NCBI RefSeq assembly: GCF_018474015.1
Contig: NZ_JAHCSG010000008.1
Coordinates: 30,309-94,308, forward strand
Reading direction: 5' to 3'
DNA: 64,000 nucleotides
Source: Williamsia sp. CHRR-6
GTDB lineage: Bacteria; Actinomycetota; Actinomycetes; Mycobacteriales; Mycobacteriaceae
Shown here: one piece after another, positions 9,866 to 20,031 of the stretch
Position numbering within the stretch: the stretch's first letter is position 1
Layout: every line of letters starts with the position of its first letter
Notes under the pieces: generated by a model
Told to the model about the DNA's origin: nothing
Database searches by the model: none
Seen by the model: the letters and a program-made list of their open reading frames with translations, nothing else
Made by a program: the position numbers and the translations under genes

Positions 9866-10760
9866 GATCAGTTGGTCCTTTCGGTTCGTGCTTGGTGTCG
9901 GTGCGTGAGGGGCTGGCAGCGATGATGACTGCACCGATCATGATCGCCGAAAAGCTCCACAGCCCCATCAACAAGATGATGGAACCGTGTAGCGCCAGGT
10001 CTAGGTCGAGCGCGATGGTGCGGAGGCGGAACCGCATGAGAACGAGTACGGCGATGACGATTTCGATGACGATGGCGCCCCAGGACATGGCTGCTGTGCC
10101 CCAGGGTTGCCGGGTGATGGGGTCAGCGATCCACTTGAATACTGGTGTGGCACCGAACAGGTTGTCGCGGACGAAGTAGTATTCGGCCGATCCGTTGGCC
10201 CAGTCTGCTACCCCAAATTTGCTAATCGCGCTGTCGAGGTAGATGTAGGCCACCTGTATTCGTGCGGCCCACGCCGCCGCGGCGCTGACGCTCAGGGCGG
10301 TAGGTCCGAGTTCACCATCGGTACGGGTTGTCCAGTGCCAGTGACGGTTGTCGATGAACGCCAGCGGCAGGATGATCAGGGTGATGTTCGCGGCGACTGA
10401 TTCGCCTCCGTCGGGCAGAGAAATGGACTGGACGATCGAATAGGCCGCGTAGGCGTGGGGGAGTGCGGTCCACCGCGGCCGGTAGCCGCCGGCCACGACC
10501 AGCAGGATCGCCACGATGATCCATTGGCGCACCTGGGAGTGGTCGTTACCGCCGAGGCAGTACGCACTCAGCGCAGCGGGCCCGGAGCATTTGGGTTCCG
10601 CAGTGGGTGCGCCGTCGAGCGGCACGATCAGGTATCGGGCCGGGGTGAGGAGCAGTGTCACCGCTTGGGCGATGGCGATGAGGCTGCGGCTGACCCCGAA
10701 CCAGCGTGTTCGAGGATCGAAGGTGAACGCCCAGTTCGTGGCGGGCGACAGCGTGGTCAA
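9762..10760 (-). CDS. SdpB-like HTTM-domain membrane protein
   Basis: A 332-residue polytopic protein (about 7-8 helices) with the HTTM/vitamin K-carboxylase-like fold. The segment IQVAYIYLDSAISKFGV then WANGSAEYYF (about 170-195) is characteristic of SdpB, the membrane protein needed to mature the SdpC toxin in Bacillus. The start is weak (TTG at 10760). The last 35 or so residues are very basic and are read in a different frame through the start of the peptide gene, so the true C-terminus may be shorter if a frameshift exists. No SdpA homologue is adjacent. Confidence 0.7.
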   Translation of the reverse strand: MTTLSPATNWAFTFDPRTRWFGVSRSLIAIAQAVTLLLTPARYLIVPLDGAPTAEPKCSGPAALSAYCLGGNDHSQVRQWIIVAILLVVAGGYRPRWTALPHAYAAYSIVQSISLPDGGESVAANITLIILPLAFIDNRHWHWTTRTDGELGPTALSVSAAAAWAARIQVAYIYLDSAISKFGVADWANGSAEYYFVRDNLFGATPVFKWIADPITRQPWGTAAMSWGAIVIEIVIAVLVLMRFRLRTIALDLDLALHGSIILLMGLWSFSAIMIGAVIIAASPSRTDTKHEPKGPTDHGQKWKEGRRSIRLQRSHRGKGAPVLLEPERQTA

Positions 10761-10799
10761 CAGTCGACCTGTATGTGGGCGGCGCGGGACACGTTGTGT

Positions 10800-11325
10800 T
10801 CAGCGGGCCGCAGCATTGCGATCGATGACAGCGTGCGGATCGAGTTCGTAGGCCACCGCTTTGGCTTCGGCTTCCACCGCCCGGTCACCCAGGCCCGCGA
10901 GGGTAGCGGGGTCAGCACACAACCGTTGATCGACCAACGCCCGGTCGGCCCGATCGAGGTAAGCGGTTTCGCGGACCAGGATGGTGGCCCGCCATTCGGT
11001 GAGCCGCCCCGCCGCCAGCGCGGCCGCGGTGTGCGGCATCTCCGCCATCGCCCGCGCGAACCCCAGGTGACGGCCACCAGCATGCGCCGAGACTCCCCGG
11101 GCCAGAGCGATCTCCGCAGCCAGACCACGACACTGCCGTTCCACCCCGCGCGGTTTCGGCAGCCCGCCGCATCGCCTCGAGTTGCCGGGTGACGTGTGCC
11201 TGCGCTGCCGCGGCCGCCGACTTCAGCTGTTCCAGCGCAGTCAACGCGTCGATGGAAGCCGCTTCGGAATCGACGTCGGTCAACCGTGCCACCACATAAG
11301 CGACAGCCGCAGTACACATGTCCAC
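10800..11325 (-). pseudogene. N-terminal half of a DUF222/13E12-type HNH protein, frameshifted
   Basis: Starts MDMCTAAVAYVVARL at 11325 and keeps the DUF222 helical core, but the frame shifts near 11140 (after RRAAETARG). The second frame continues with AAEIALARGVSAHAGG and VRETAYLDRADRALVDQ to DPHAVIDRNAAAR, then stops at about 10800. Together with 8808-9090 this is one gene of the family to which the mycobacterial REP13E12 elements, the phiRv1 attachment targets, belong. About 150 residues between the halves are missing. Confidence 0.85.
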
Positions 11326-11451
11326 CCCCGATCGATCGAATACGTGTTCGTATGGTGCCCGGTGGGGGTCGACCGTGCAACGGTTGCCACGACGAGCTGC
11401 GCAGGAGAGATGGGAACGCCGAGAAGACCCGGTACATCTGGCAGCAGGCGG

Positions 11452-13239
11452 TTACAGCCAGGCGGGCTCGGTGTCGAGGGTGGTGCGATCCAACGACTGC
11501 AGCAGGTCGAACTGCGGCCCGGTCTTCGGCAGCTCGAACCGGTAGAAGTACCGCGCGGCAGCGCGTTTGCCGTCGTAGAAGTCGCCCTGCTTCACACCGA
11601 CCGCCAACAACTGCTCCAACCAGATCCAAGCCACCACAACGTGACCGGCTGCCTCGAGGTACACCGTGGAGTTCGCCAGCGACACCTTCACATCCCCGGC
11701 CGACCACACCGCGAGGGTGACCGTGGCCAGTCGCTCGGTGGCTGCGCGCAGCTGCGCCGCGAACTCGCCTGCCTCGCCGCCGGCGGCTTCGGCCCGATCG
11801 ATGGTCGCCGTGATGGTGGAGATCAGCAGTTTCAGGCCGGCGCCGCCGTTCATCACCACCTTGCGGCCCAGCAGATCCAGGCCGTGAATACCATGTGCCC
11901 CTTCGTGAATGGGGTTGAGACGGTTGTCGCGGTAGAACTGCTCGACGTCGAATTCCTTGGTGTAGCCATAGCCGCCGTGCACCTGGATGGCCAGGCTGTT
12001 GGCCTCCAGACACCACTGCGACGGCCAGCTCTTGACGATGGGGGTGAGCACCTCGAGCAGCAGATGTGCGTTGTCGCGTGCCGCACCGGTGGTGGTCTGC
12101 TCCTCGTCGAGCAGGGTGGACGCGTACAGGCCCAACCCCAGAGCGCCTTCCACGTAGGCTTTCTGCGCCAACAACATTCGCCGAACATCGGCGTGTTCGA
12201 TGATGGCGACCGGCGGTGAGCTGGGGTCCTTGTCGTCCACCGAACGGCCCTGGGTGCGGACCTTCGCGTATTCCAGCGAGGCCAGGTATCCGGCGTAACC
12301 GATTGCGGTGGCGAGGAATCCGACACCGATGCGGGCCTCGTTCATCATGTGGAACATGTACATCAGGCCATGGTTCTCTTCGCCGACCAGATAACCGACC
12401 GCGCCCTTCTCCGGTGCCGGACCGTGCGTGCCGTCGCCGAAGTTCAACAGGGTGTTGGTGGTGCCACGGTTGCCCATCTTGTGGTTCAACCCCACCAGCG
12501 CAACGTCGTTGCGGGTGCCGTCGGCGAGGTACTTGGGCACGATGAACAGTGAGATGCCCTTCACCCCGGGCGGACCGCCCGGGGTCTTGGCCAGCACCAG
12601 ATGCACGATGTTCTCCGACAATTCGTGCTCACCGCACGAAATCCACATCTTGGTACCGGTGATCCGATACGAACCGTCCTCGGTAGCAACAGCTTTGGTC
12701 GTGATGTCGGCCAACGACGATCCCGCCTGCGGCTCGGACAAGCACATCGTCCCGTAGAAGCGTCCCTCGATCATCGGTCGCACCCAGGTGTCTATCTGCT
12801 CGGGGGTGCCGTACTCCATCAGCAGGTTGGCGTTGCCCACCGAGAGAAACGGATAGCAGGACGTGGACGGGTTGGCGGCCTGGAACCACGCCAGGGATGC
12901 GCGGCTCACCACGGTCGGCAGCTGCATGCCGCCCACCGACTCGTCGAACGACCCGGCGACGAGACCGGACTTGGTGAACTCGGCCAGGGCAGTGTGCACC
13001 TCGTCGATCAGCACCACCCGGCCGTCCTCGCCGATGTAGGGCTCGTTCTGATCGGCCTTCTTGTTGTGTGTGGCGAACAGCTGGATGGCCATGTCGGCAC
13101 TCAGTGACAAGACATCATCGAAGGTCTCGCGCGAATGCTCGGCAAACCGTTCGCGACTGGTCAACGCGGTGACGTCCAACCATTCGTAGAGCAGGAATTC
13201 GATGTCGCGACGGGAGAGTGGTTCAGCCATGTCCCTCAT
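11452..13239 (-). CDS. Acyl-CoA dehydrogenase, long form with C-terminal extension
   Basis: A 595-residue flavoprotein that oxidises acyl-CoA to enoyl-CoA in beta-oxidation. Seen: CLSEPQAGSSLADI (FAD/substrate motif, about 168), KMWISCGEHE, QVHGGYGYTKEF and the helix with HEGAHGIHGLDLLGR that supplies the catalytic Glu in this subfamily. The extra 130 or so C-terminal residues are typical of the ~600-residue FadE5-type enzymes. The start may be the second Met (MAEPLSRRD). The last 250 codons are duplicated at 7016-7765. It stands alone. Confidence 0.92.
   Translation of the reverse strand: MRDMAEPLSRRDIEFLLYEWLDVTALTSRERFAEHSRETFDDVLSLSADMAIQLFATHNKKADQNEPYIGEDGRVVLIDEVHTALAEFTKSGLVAGSFDESVGGMQLPTVVSRASLAWFQAANPSTSCYPFLSVGNANLLMEYGTPEQIDTWVRPMIEGRFYGTMCLSEPQAGSSLADITTKAVATEDGSYRITGTKMWISCGEHELSENIVHLVLAKTPGGPPGVKGISLFIVPKYLADGTRNDVALVGLNHKMGNRGTTNTLLNFGDGTHGPAPEKGAVGYLVGEENHGLMYMFHMMNEARIGVGFLATAIGYAGYLASLEYAKVRTQGRSVDDKDPSSPPVAIIEHADVRRMLLAQKAYVEGALGLGLYASTLLDEEQTTTGAARDNAHLLLEVLTPIVKSWPSQWCLEANSLAIQVHGGYGYTKEFDVEQFYRDNRLNPIHEGAHGIHGLDLLGRKVVMNGGAGLKLLISTITATIDRAEAAGGEAGEFAAQLRAATERLATVTLAVWSAGDVKVSLANSTVYLEAAGHVVVAWIWLEQLLAVGVKQGDFYDGKRAAARYFYRFELPKTGPQFDLLQSLDRTTLDTEPAWL
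11453..12201. repeat. 749-bp direct repeat, right (source) copy
   Basis: The 3' part of the intact acyl-CoA dehydrogenase gene, matched by 7017-7765. Here the sequence continues in frame into the rest of the gene, so this copy is the source or the undamaged partner. Confidence 0.95.
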
Positions 13240-13258
13240 GATGCCCCTGGCGGCGCTC

Positions 13259-13705
13259 CTACGTCATCCCCGGTAAGGCCACGTTGCCCCTCACGTCGCC
13301 TTCCACCACCTGACCCAGGAGGTGGAAGGCGATGACGACCAGCAGGATCTGGATGGACATTCCTACGAGCGGCACCCAGGCGGCTGGCCGGCGACGCGCC
13401 ACCAACACGACGGAGAGCACGATCGAGCTCAGCACGACGAGCGTTCCGCCGCCGAGTTGGAGCTTCATCGCGAGACCGAGTTTGTCGAAGTCGCAATCGG
13501 TTTCGCTGGAACAGGCATCAGTCACCATGCCTTCGAAGAGCGAGGCCATGAAGGTCAACATCAGCAGCCCGGTCTGCGCCAGGACCAGCACCAGCGTGAG
13601 TGCGAACCGTACTGGTGGCCGCTGTGTCGGCCAGTACACGGGAGGGGGCGGCGGAAACCCTGAAGGGAGCGGTGCCCGAACCTGCGCCGACGGGGGTGGG
13701 ATCAC
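13259..13705 (-). CDS. Four-helix small membrane protein, paralogue 1
   Basis: 148 residues: a Pro-rich cytoplasmic N-terminus (PPPSAQ, GFPPPPPVYWP), then four membrane helices. The loop between helices 1 and 2 carries two cysteines (ACSSETDCD), and helix 4 begins with WVPLVGMSIQI after an Arg cluster. Three neighbours share this plan, so it is a local gene family of unknown function. Its start overlaps the stop of the next gene upstream by four bases (ATGA), showing translational coupling. Confidence 0.75.
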   Translation of the reverse strand: MIPPPSAQVRAPLPSGFPPPPPVYWPTQRPPVRFALTLVLVLAQTGLLMLTFMASLFEGMVTDACSSETDCDFDKLGLAMKLQLGGGTLVVLSSIVLSVVLVARRRPAAWVPLVGMSIQILLVVIAFHLLGQVVEGDVRGNVALPGMT

Positions 13706-14037
13706 AGGACAACGTTGAAGACGACGATGGCGGCGAGGGCCAACACCACGTGCGTGGCGATACCGACGATGGGCACGACGCGAATCTTGGGATGCTGCGC
13801 TCGTGCGATGACGGCGATGATGCCGGCCAGCAGGACCAGCGTCCCGCCCACGCCGGTCAGAGCGAAGGCGGTGTCGACCACGAATGACTTGTCTGAACGG
13901 GTCCCGCTGGACACATCGGCGCTCATGGCGACGCCGGCTCCGATCACGCCCGCGACCAGATAGACGCCGACCTGCACGATCAGCAGGATGATGGCCGTGT
14001 TCCCGCGTCGGCGGGGTGCGGGCGGGTAGTTGTTCAT
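13702..14037 (-). CDS. Four-helix small membrane protein, paralogue 2
   Basis: About 111 residues from the ATG at 14037 (123 from an upstream start at 14073). It begins MNNYPPAPRRRGN and shares the helix plan and the VVPIVGIATHVVL start of helix 4 with its neighbours, but has lost the cysteine pair of the first loop (DVSSGTRSDK). Coupled to the downstream gene by ATGA. Function unknown. Confidence 0.75.
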   Translation of the reverse strand: MNNYPPAPRRRGNTAIILLIVQVGVYLVAGVIGAGVAMSADVSSGTRSDKSFVVDTAFALTGVGGTLVLLAGIIAVIARAQHPKIRVVPIVGIATHVVLALAAIVVFNVVL

Positions 14038-14089
14038 GACGTTCACGCTAGGTCCGTTCGGTCGGGTGTACATCGGGGAAAATACGCAA

Positions 14090-14455
14090 TCACGCCGCGG
14101 CCGGCAGCAACTGCTGTGCGGCCATCCACAGGCCGGTGTGCACCGCGATGCCCACGATCGGCACCCACAGTGCCGGTGAGCGTCGCGAGATCAGCAGCAG
14201 CGACACCGTCGCCACCAGCAGCAGGGCCAGCACACCGACACCGTCGACGTAGGCCATCGCGGTCGCGGCGTCGACGTTCACACAGCCGTCGCTTCGGCAC
14301 GCCGCGGCGGCCCTATCGGGCCAGGTGAGGCTGATCAGTGCGGTCACCACGACGTAGCCGGTCAACGCGGCGGCGCCGATCGCGGTGAGCGTGGAGTCGA
14401 CGGCGCGCCACGATGGCGAGTAGCCGGTGTGGGTGGGATGCACGGCGTAGGTCAT
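14090..14455 (-). CDS. Four-helix small membrane protein, paralogue 3
   Basis: 121 residues with four predicted helices, the loop cysteine pair ACRSDGCV and the helix-4 start LWVPIVGIAVHTG. First gene of a three-gene leftward set (14455 to 13259). Unknown function; the extracytoplasmic cysteines may form a disulfide. Confidence 0.75.
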   Translation of the reverse strand: MTYAVHPTHTGYSPSWRAVDSTLTAIGAAALTGYVVVTALISLTWPDRAAAACRSDGCVNVDAATAMAYVDGVGVLALLLVATVSLLLISRRSPALWVPIVGIAVHTGLWMAAQQLLPAAA

Positions 14456-14540
14456 GGCGATGACGCTACGAACTGGGTTGTGCTGCCGACTCCGCAGAAC
14501 TACTCAGCTTCACCCGGGGAATCCACCCGCGGGCGCCTGC

Positions 14541-15707
14541 TCAGCGATAGATCGCGGTGTAGAGCTCGACGATCTCGGCGGCGTCGGGGATGCGGGGATT
14601 GTTGGCGGGTGATCCCGACGCCAAGGCCTGCTCGGCCATCACTTCCAGCTTGCCGGTCCACGTGGCCTCGTCGACGCCGTAGACCGCGGGCGTGGGGACC
14701 TCGACGTCGAGACACAGCTGGGTCAGTTCGGCGACCAGGGCGTGCGCGGCGACGTCATCGGAGGCCGACTCACCGACGATGCGCATCGCGCGGGCACAGT
14801 CGGCGTAGCGATCTGGCGCCGCATCGACGGAGAACCGGGTGACCGCGGGCAGCAGCATGGCGTTGGAAAGCCCATGCGCGACATGGAAATGTGCGCCGAT
14901 CGGTCGACTCATGCCGTGTACCAACGCAACCGAGGCGTTGGAGAAGGCCATCCCGGCCTGGGTGGAGGCGATCATCATCGCCGCGCGTGCGTCTCGGTCG
15001 GATCCGTCGGCGTACACCCGACGCAGCGCCCCGGCGATGGTGCGCATGGCGGTGAGAGCCAATCCGTCGCTGAAGGCGTTGGCCTTGCGGCTGACGTAGG
15101 CCTCGATGGCGTGGGTCAACGCGTCCACGCCGGTGTCGGCGGTCAGTCGGGCAGGCATCGACATGGTCAACTCGACGTCGATGATGGTGGCCACCGGCAG
15201 GAACGACAACCCGGGACACAACATCTTCTCATCGGTGGCACTGTCGGTGATGACGGTGAACTGGGTTGCCTCCGAACCAGATCCGGCGGTGGTGGGGATG
15301 GCGATGATGGGAAGAGCCGGTCCGGCGTAGGGGCCGGGCGCCCGGTAGTCGCCCATGGTGCCGCCGTTGGCGTGCAACACCGACAACGCCTTAGCGGTGT
15401 CCATCGGACTGCCACCGCCCAACCCGATCACCGCATCAGCGTCCGCGGCCGCCACCGCGGCCACCCCGGCAACCAGCGAGTCGGTGGTGGGGTCGGGGAC
15501 GGTGCCGTCGAAGAGAGTCGGGGTGGTGCCCGCAGCGCGCAACAGGCCCAGGACTCGCTCGGCCACGCCGGTCGTCACCATGAACTGGTCGGTGACGACG
15601 ATCGGACGGCTGACGCCCAAGGTCGAGACCACCGCCCCGATCTCGTCGAGGGCGCCGGGACCGATGCGGGCAAAACGGGGGAGTGCGATGGAAGCAACCA
15701 TGAACAC
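14541..15707 (-). CDS. Iron-containing alcohol dehydrogenase
   Basis: A 388-residue group III dehydrogenase. NAD(P)-binding GLGGGSPMDTAKAL lies near 97-110; the metal site is made by the Asp of GVDALTHAIEAYVS and by the His residues of GMSRPIGAHFHVAHGLSNAM, all present. Full length for the family (about 385). It interconverts an alcohol or diol and its aldehyde or ketone; the substrate is unknown. It sits between two members of the small membrane-protein family, apparently as its own unit. Confidence 0.93.
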   Translation of the reverse strand: MFMVASIALPRFARIGPGALDEIGAVVSTLGVSRPIVVTDQFMVTTGVAERVLGLLRAAGTTPTLFDGTVPDPTTDSLVAGVAAVAAADADAVIGLGGGSPMDTAKALSVLHANGGTMGDYRAPGPYAGPALPIIAIPTTAGSGSEATQFTVITDSATDEKMLCPGLSFLPVATIIDVELTMSMPARLTADTGVDALTHAIEAYVSRKANAFSDGLALTAMRTIAGALRRVYADGSDRDARAAMMIASTQAGMAFSNASVALVHGMSRPIGAHFHVAHGLSNAMLLPAVTRFSVDAAPDRYADCARAMRIVGESASDDVAAHALVAELTQLCLDVEVPTPAVYGVDEATWTGKLEVMAEQALASGSPANNPRIPDAAEIVELYTAIYR

Positions 15708-15746
15708 ACCGTGCCATGTCGGAGCGTCGGCGGTGGGCCGGTTGAG

Positions 15747-16190
15747 TCAGCCGGGTATCTGCTCGATCAGTTGCAGCGAGATGGCCATCAGGATCACCTG
15801 AATCCCGATGCCGACCAGCGGGATCCACCACGCTGTCCGGCGGCGGCCCAACCGCACCGCCACTGCGATGAGGACGGCCAACAGCACCACGCCCCCGCCG
15901 ATGTCGGTGATGCCCAACGCCCAGGCGAGGTACTCGTAGCGGCAGGTCTGCGCTCCGCACGAGTCGGTGGCGAACGCCGAGAGGAACAGGCTGAGAAACC
16001 AGATCAGCCCCATCGCAGTGCCGTAGAGCATCGTCAGGACGATGGACACCACGAGGTCGGCCTGCCGACCGGCGGACTCCTTGACCTTCGGATGTGGCTG
16101 ATATGGCTGCATCTGCGGGGCGGGCTGATGGGGCTGCATGGGGGAAATGTAGGACCCCCAGCCCGTCGGCAACAGCGCAGAACTACTCAC
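15747..16190 (-). CDS. Four-helix small membrane protein, paralogue 4
   Basis: 147 residues, or 130 from the second Met (MQPHQPAPQMQPY), with a Pro/Gln-rich cytoplasmic head, four helices, the loop cysteine pair SCGAQTCRY and WWIPLVGIGIQVI at helix 4. It belongs to the same family as the three genes at 13259-14455, from which it is separated by the iron-dependent dehydrogenase. Confidence 0.75.
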   Translation of the reverse strand: MSSSALLPTGWGSYISPMQPHQPAPQMQPYQPHPKVKESAGRQADLVVSIVLTMLYGTAMGLIWFLSLFLSAFATDSCGAQTCRYEYLAWALGITDIGGGVVLLAVLIAVAVRLGRRRTAWWIPLVGIGIQVILMAISLQLIEQIPG

Positions 16191-16198
16191 GCCCAGAA

Positions 16199-16669
16199 CT
16201 ACTCAAGCCCAGTGCAGGGTGAGACGTGATGTCGCACCCGTCTTAAGAACCCGCGGTAGACGCCATCCGGGCCCGCATGGTCCGCGAACTCGCAGAAATC
16301 CATGTTCCCAAGGCTCAGATTGTTCTCGATCGACCACATCTGCGAAGGAATCACCCGCACGGTGCGGCCGGGTTCATGGCCGGACTCGAGCGGACCAGTG
16401 TCGACCGCCAGGATCGGGTGCTCCGGGTCGCTGAAGGTGACCAGGTCGGCCAAGAACACGTAGTAGGGCGGAGGCGGCCCAACCTCGGCCACGAAACTCT
16501 CCGGAGTGGTTCCATGCCATGCCTTGTCGTCGATTGCGATGAAGTTGGCGGTGAACTCGTCGGATGTCTGCGGTGCCTGGGCATCGATCACCAGCTGCTG
16601 CCAGGCGTGGTCGTCGCTGAAGTCGGTACGGATGAGAACAGACCCGTCGGGCAGAGGTGGCTTCGGCAT
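16199..16669 (-). CDS. DUF6924-like cytoplasmic protein
   Basis: 156 residues starting MPKPPLPDGSVLIRTDFSDD. The opening (I-R-T-D-F-S-D-D-x-x-W) is the mark of a small actinobacterial family I recall as DUF6924, of unknown function. No membrane helix or catalytic motif; a late WSIENNLSLGNMDF segment is also typical. It lies between the small membrane-protein gene and nagB with no overlap. Confidence 0.65.
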   Translation of the reverse strand: MPKPPLPDGSVLIRTDFSDDHAWQQLVIDAQAPQTSDEFTANFIAIDDKAWHGTTPESFVAEVGPPPPYYVFLADLVTFSDPEHPILAVDTGPLESGHEPGRTVRVIPSQMWSIENNLSLGNMDFCEFADHAGPDGVYRGFLRRVRHHVSPCTGLE

Positions 16670-16738
16670 GGTTCGGTTTTCAATCGTCGTCGGGGATGGT
16701 GTTCAGGGCTCGTGGCGGTGGCCGGGACCGTTGCGCTG

Positions 16739-17464
16739 TCAGTGGTGCAGCAGCATCCCGGCGGCTGCGGTGTCGACCACGACGGTGGCGTGGGGATGGG
16801 CCTGTAGCACCGAAGCTGGGCATGCCGGGGACACCGGTCCTGCCACGGCGTCGGCGATCGCTCGGGCCTTGTGTGTGCCGGTGGCCACCAGCAGCAGATG
16901 CGCGGCCGAGGAGATGGTGGCCAATCCTTGGGTGATCACCAGGCGTGGAACGTCATCGGGGTGATCGAAGAACCGGGCGTTGTCGGCCCTGGTCTGTTCG
17001 GTGAGCGTCGCCGGCCGCGTCCGGGAGGTCAGTGGCGATGATGGCTCGTTGAACGCGATGTGCCCGTTGGCGCCGATGCCGAGGATCTGCAGATCCACCC
17101 CACCGATCGCGCACAATTCGGCGTCATAGGCCTGCGCGGCCTGCGCCGGATCGGCGGCGGTGCCGTCGGGGCCGTGCACCGCGTCGATGTCTATGTGGTC
17201 GGTGAACTCGTCGCGGATAACCTGAGCGTACGACTGCGGGTGCCCCGCAGGCAGGCCAACGTATTCGTCCAGCAGATAGGCCTGTGTGCCGGCGAACGAC
17301 ACCCGCCCGGCTCGATGTCGCGCGATCAGCTCTCGGTAGGCGGGCAGCGGCGACGAACCGGTGGCCAACCCGAGGTACCGTATCCCCGAATCAACTGCCT
17401 CGCAGACGATGTCGGCCATCACCACCCCGGCCTCGGCTGGGTCGTCGACGGTGATCAGGTCCAT
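16739..17464 (-). CDS. nagB: Glucosamine-6-phosphate deaminase
   Basis: A 241-residue NagB converting glucosamine-6-P to fructose-6-P and ammonia. Seen: GLATGSSPLPAY (phosphate loop, about 32-43), LLDEYVGLP (catalytic Asp) and GIGANGHIAFNEPSS (His/Glu relay). Its ATG overlaps the nagA stop by one base (TGATG). It is the last step of the GlcNAc pathway encoded here. Confidence 0.96.
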   Translation of the reverse strand: MDLITVDDPAEAGVVMADIVCEAVDSGIRYLGLATGSSPLPAYRELIARHRAGRVSFAGTQAYLLDEYVGLPAGHPQSYAQVIRDEFTDHIDIDAVHGPDGTAADPAQAAQAYDAELCAIGGVDLQILGIGANGHIAFNEPSSPLTSRTRPATLTEQTRADNARFFDHPDDVPRLVITQGLATISSAAHLLLVATGTHKARAIADAVAGPVSPACPASVLQAHPHATVVVDTAAAGMLLHH

Positions 17465-18677
17465 CAGTCGACCCAGCTGCCGTGGTTCATCACCGCGCGC
17501 ACCGACATGGGCGCGGCGGCCGACGGGTCGACCCCGTCGAGCACGAGCAGGTCGGCGCGCATCCCGGCGCGTAGGTCACCGACTCCGGCGTCGACCCCCA
17601 AGAGTCGGGCGGGCGTGTGCGTGGCGGCGACCACTGCGGCCTGCAACGGGACGCCGGCGTGAGTCACTGTGCGCGCCAACACATCGGCCAGCGTGCTGGT
17701 GCTGCCGGCCAGCGAGCCGACTTGTTCGTCGTCGGCGTACAGGCGGGCCACGCCCTCGACCACGTCGACGTCCTGCGGACCCAGACGGTATCGGCCGTCG
17801 GCCATCCCGGTGGCCACCATCGCGTCGCTGATGAGTGTGATCCGGTGTGGCCCAAGGAGGTCGAAGATCATCGCGACAGTTCCGTCGGCCAGATGGACAC
17901 CGTCGGCGATCAACTCCGCCACCAGTTCGCCCCGACCTGCCGCGGCCAGACACGCACCCGCCAGACCCGGCTCCCGATGGTGCAGCGGTGCCATCCCGTT
18001 GAACAGGTGGGTGGCCAGCAGTGGGCGTTCGGCCGAACGGGCAATGGACTCGGCGGCAACGGAATACGACGCGTCGGAGTGCCCTAGACCCACCATCACG
18101 CCGTGGTCGCGGGCGACGTCGACCAGCTCGCCGAACCGCGCGGTCTCCGGCGCCAGCGTCACCGCCGCCACCGTCCCGCGGCCCGCCGAGAGCAGGCGAT
18201 CGAGGATGGCGGGATCACCGTCGATGATGTGTCGCGGGTCTTGGGCACCGCAGCGGGCGACGGCCAGGAACGGACCTTCCAGATGGATCCCGCTGATCAC
18301 CCCCGACTCCGCCAGCTCGGCCAGCTCACGTATCTGACGGTCGATGTCGGCCACCGGCGCCGACACGAGGCTGGCCAGCACCGAGGTGCTGCCTGCGCGG
18401 CGATGGAAGTCGGCTGCGGCAGCACAGCCGGGACCGTCGGACTCGGGGAAACCCCAGCCGCCACCCCCGTGGCAGTGCACGTCGATCAGTCCGGGCACAA
18501 TGGCCTGATCACTCGGAAGTGCCTGCGGGGGTGTGGTTTCCGGCCATTGATCGACCGGACCGACCCACGCGATCGAGCCGTTGGCGACGGCGACGATCCC
18601 GTCATCGACGCAGACGCTCGCCGACACCAGTCGGCCGCGCAGGATGTGGTCGAAGCGTCGGGTCATGGTGTGTTGGG

Positions 18678-18681
<4 letters not shown>
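17464..18681 (-). CDS. nagA: N-acetylglucosamine-6-phosphate deacetylase
   Basis: A 405-residue amidohydrolase that removes acetate from GlcNAc-6-P. The metal-site motifs are DVHCHGGGGWGFP (about 60-72), GIHLEGPFLA (metal Glu) and ITLISDAMVATG (catalytic Asp). Full length. Its start overlaps the EIIC stop by four bases (ATGA) and its stop the nagB start, so EIIC-nagA-nagB are translated as a unit. Confidence 0.96.
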
Positions 18682-19910
<1,229 letters not shown>

Positions 19911-19964
19911 CTCGGGGCCTTTGCTCGGTGAGGGTGACGGATTCGAACATCACGACGTGCGGCG

Positions 19965-19978
19965 AGGTTATAACCAGT
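19965..19978. promoter_or_regulatory. dre-like site between divergent PTS genes
   Basis: AGGTTATAACCAGT: the core GGTTATAACC is a perfect palindrome and the flanks approach the DasR-responsive element ACTGGTCTAGACCAGT. It is placed between EIIC (leftward) and EIIB (rightward), so the GntR regulator at 20758-21525 could repress both. Match to the consensus is partial. Confidence 0.5.
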
Positions 19979-20031
19979 TAGCATGGTTTTGCCCGACCGA
20001 CTTGTCAACACATCCGAAGTGAGGAACCACC

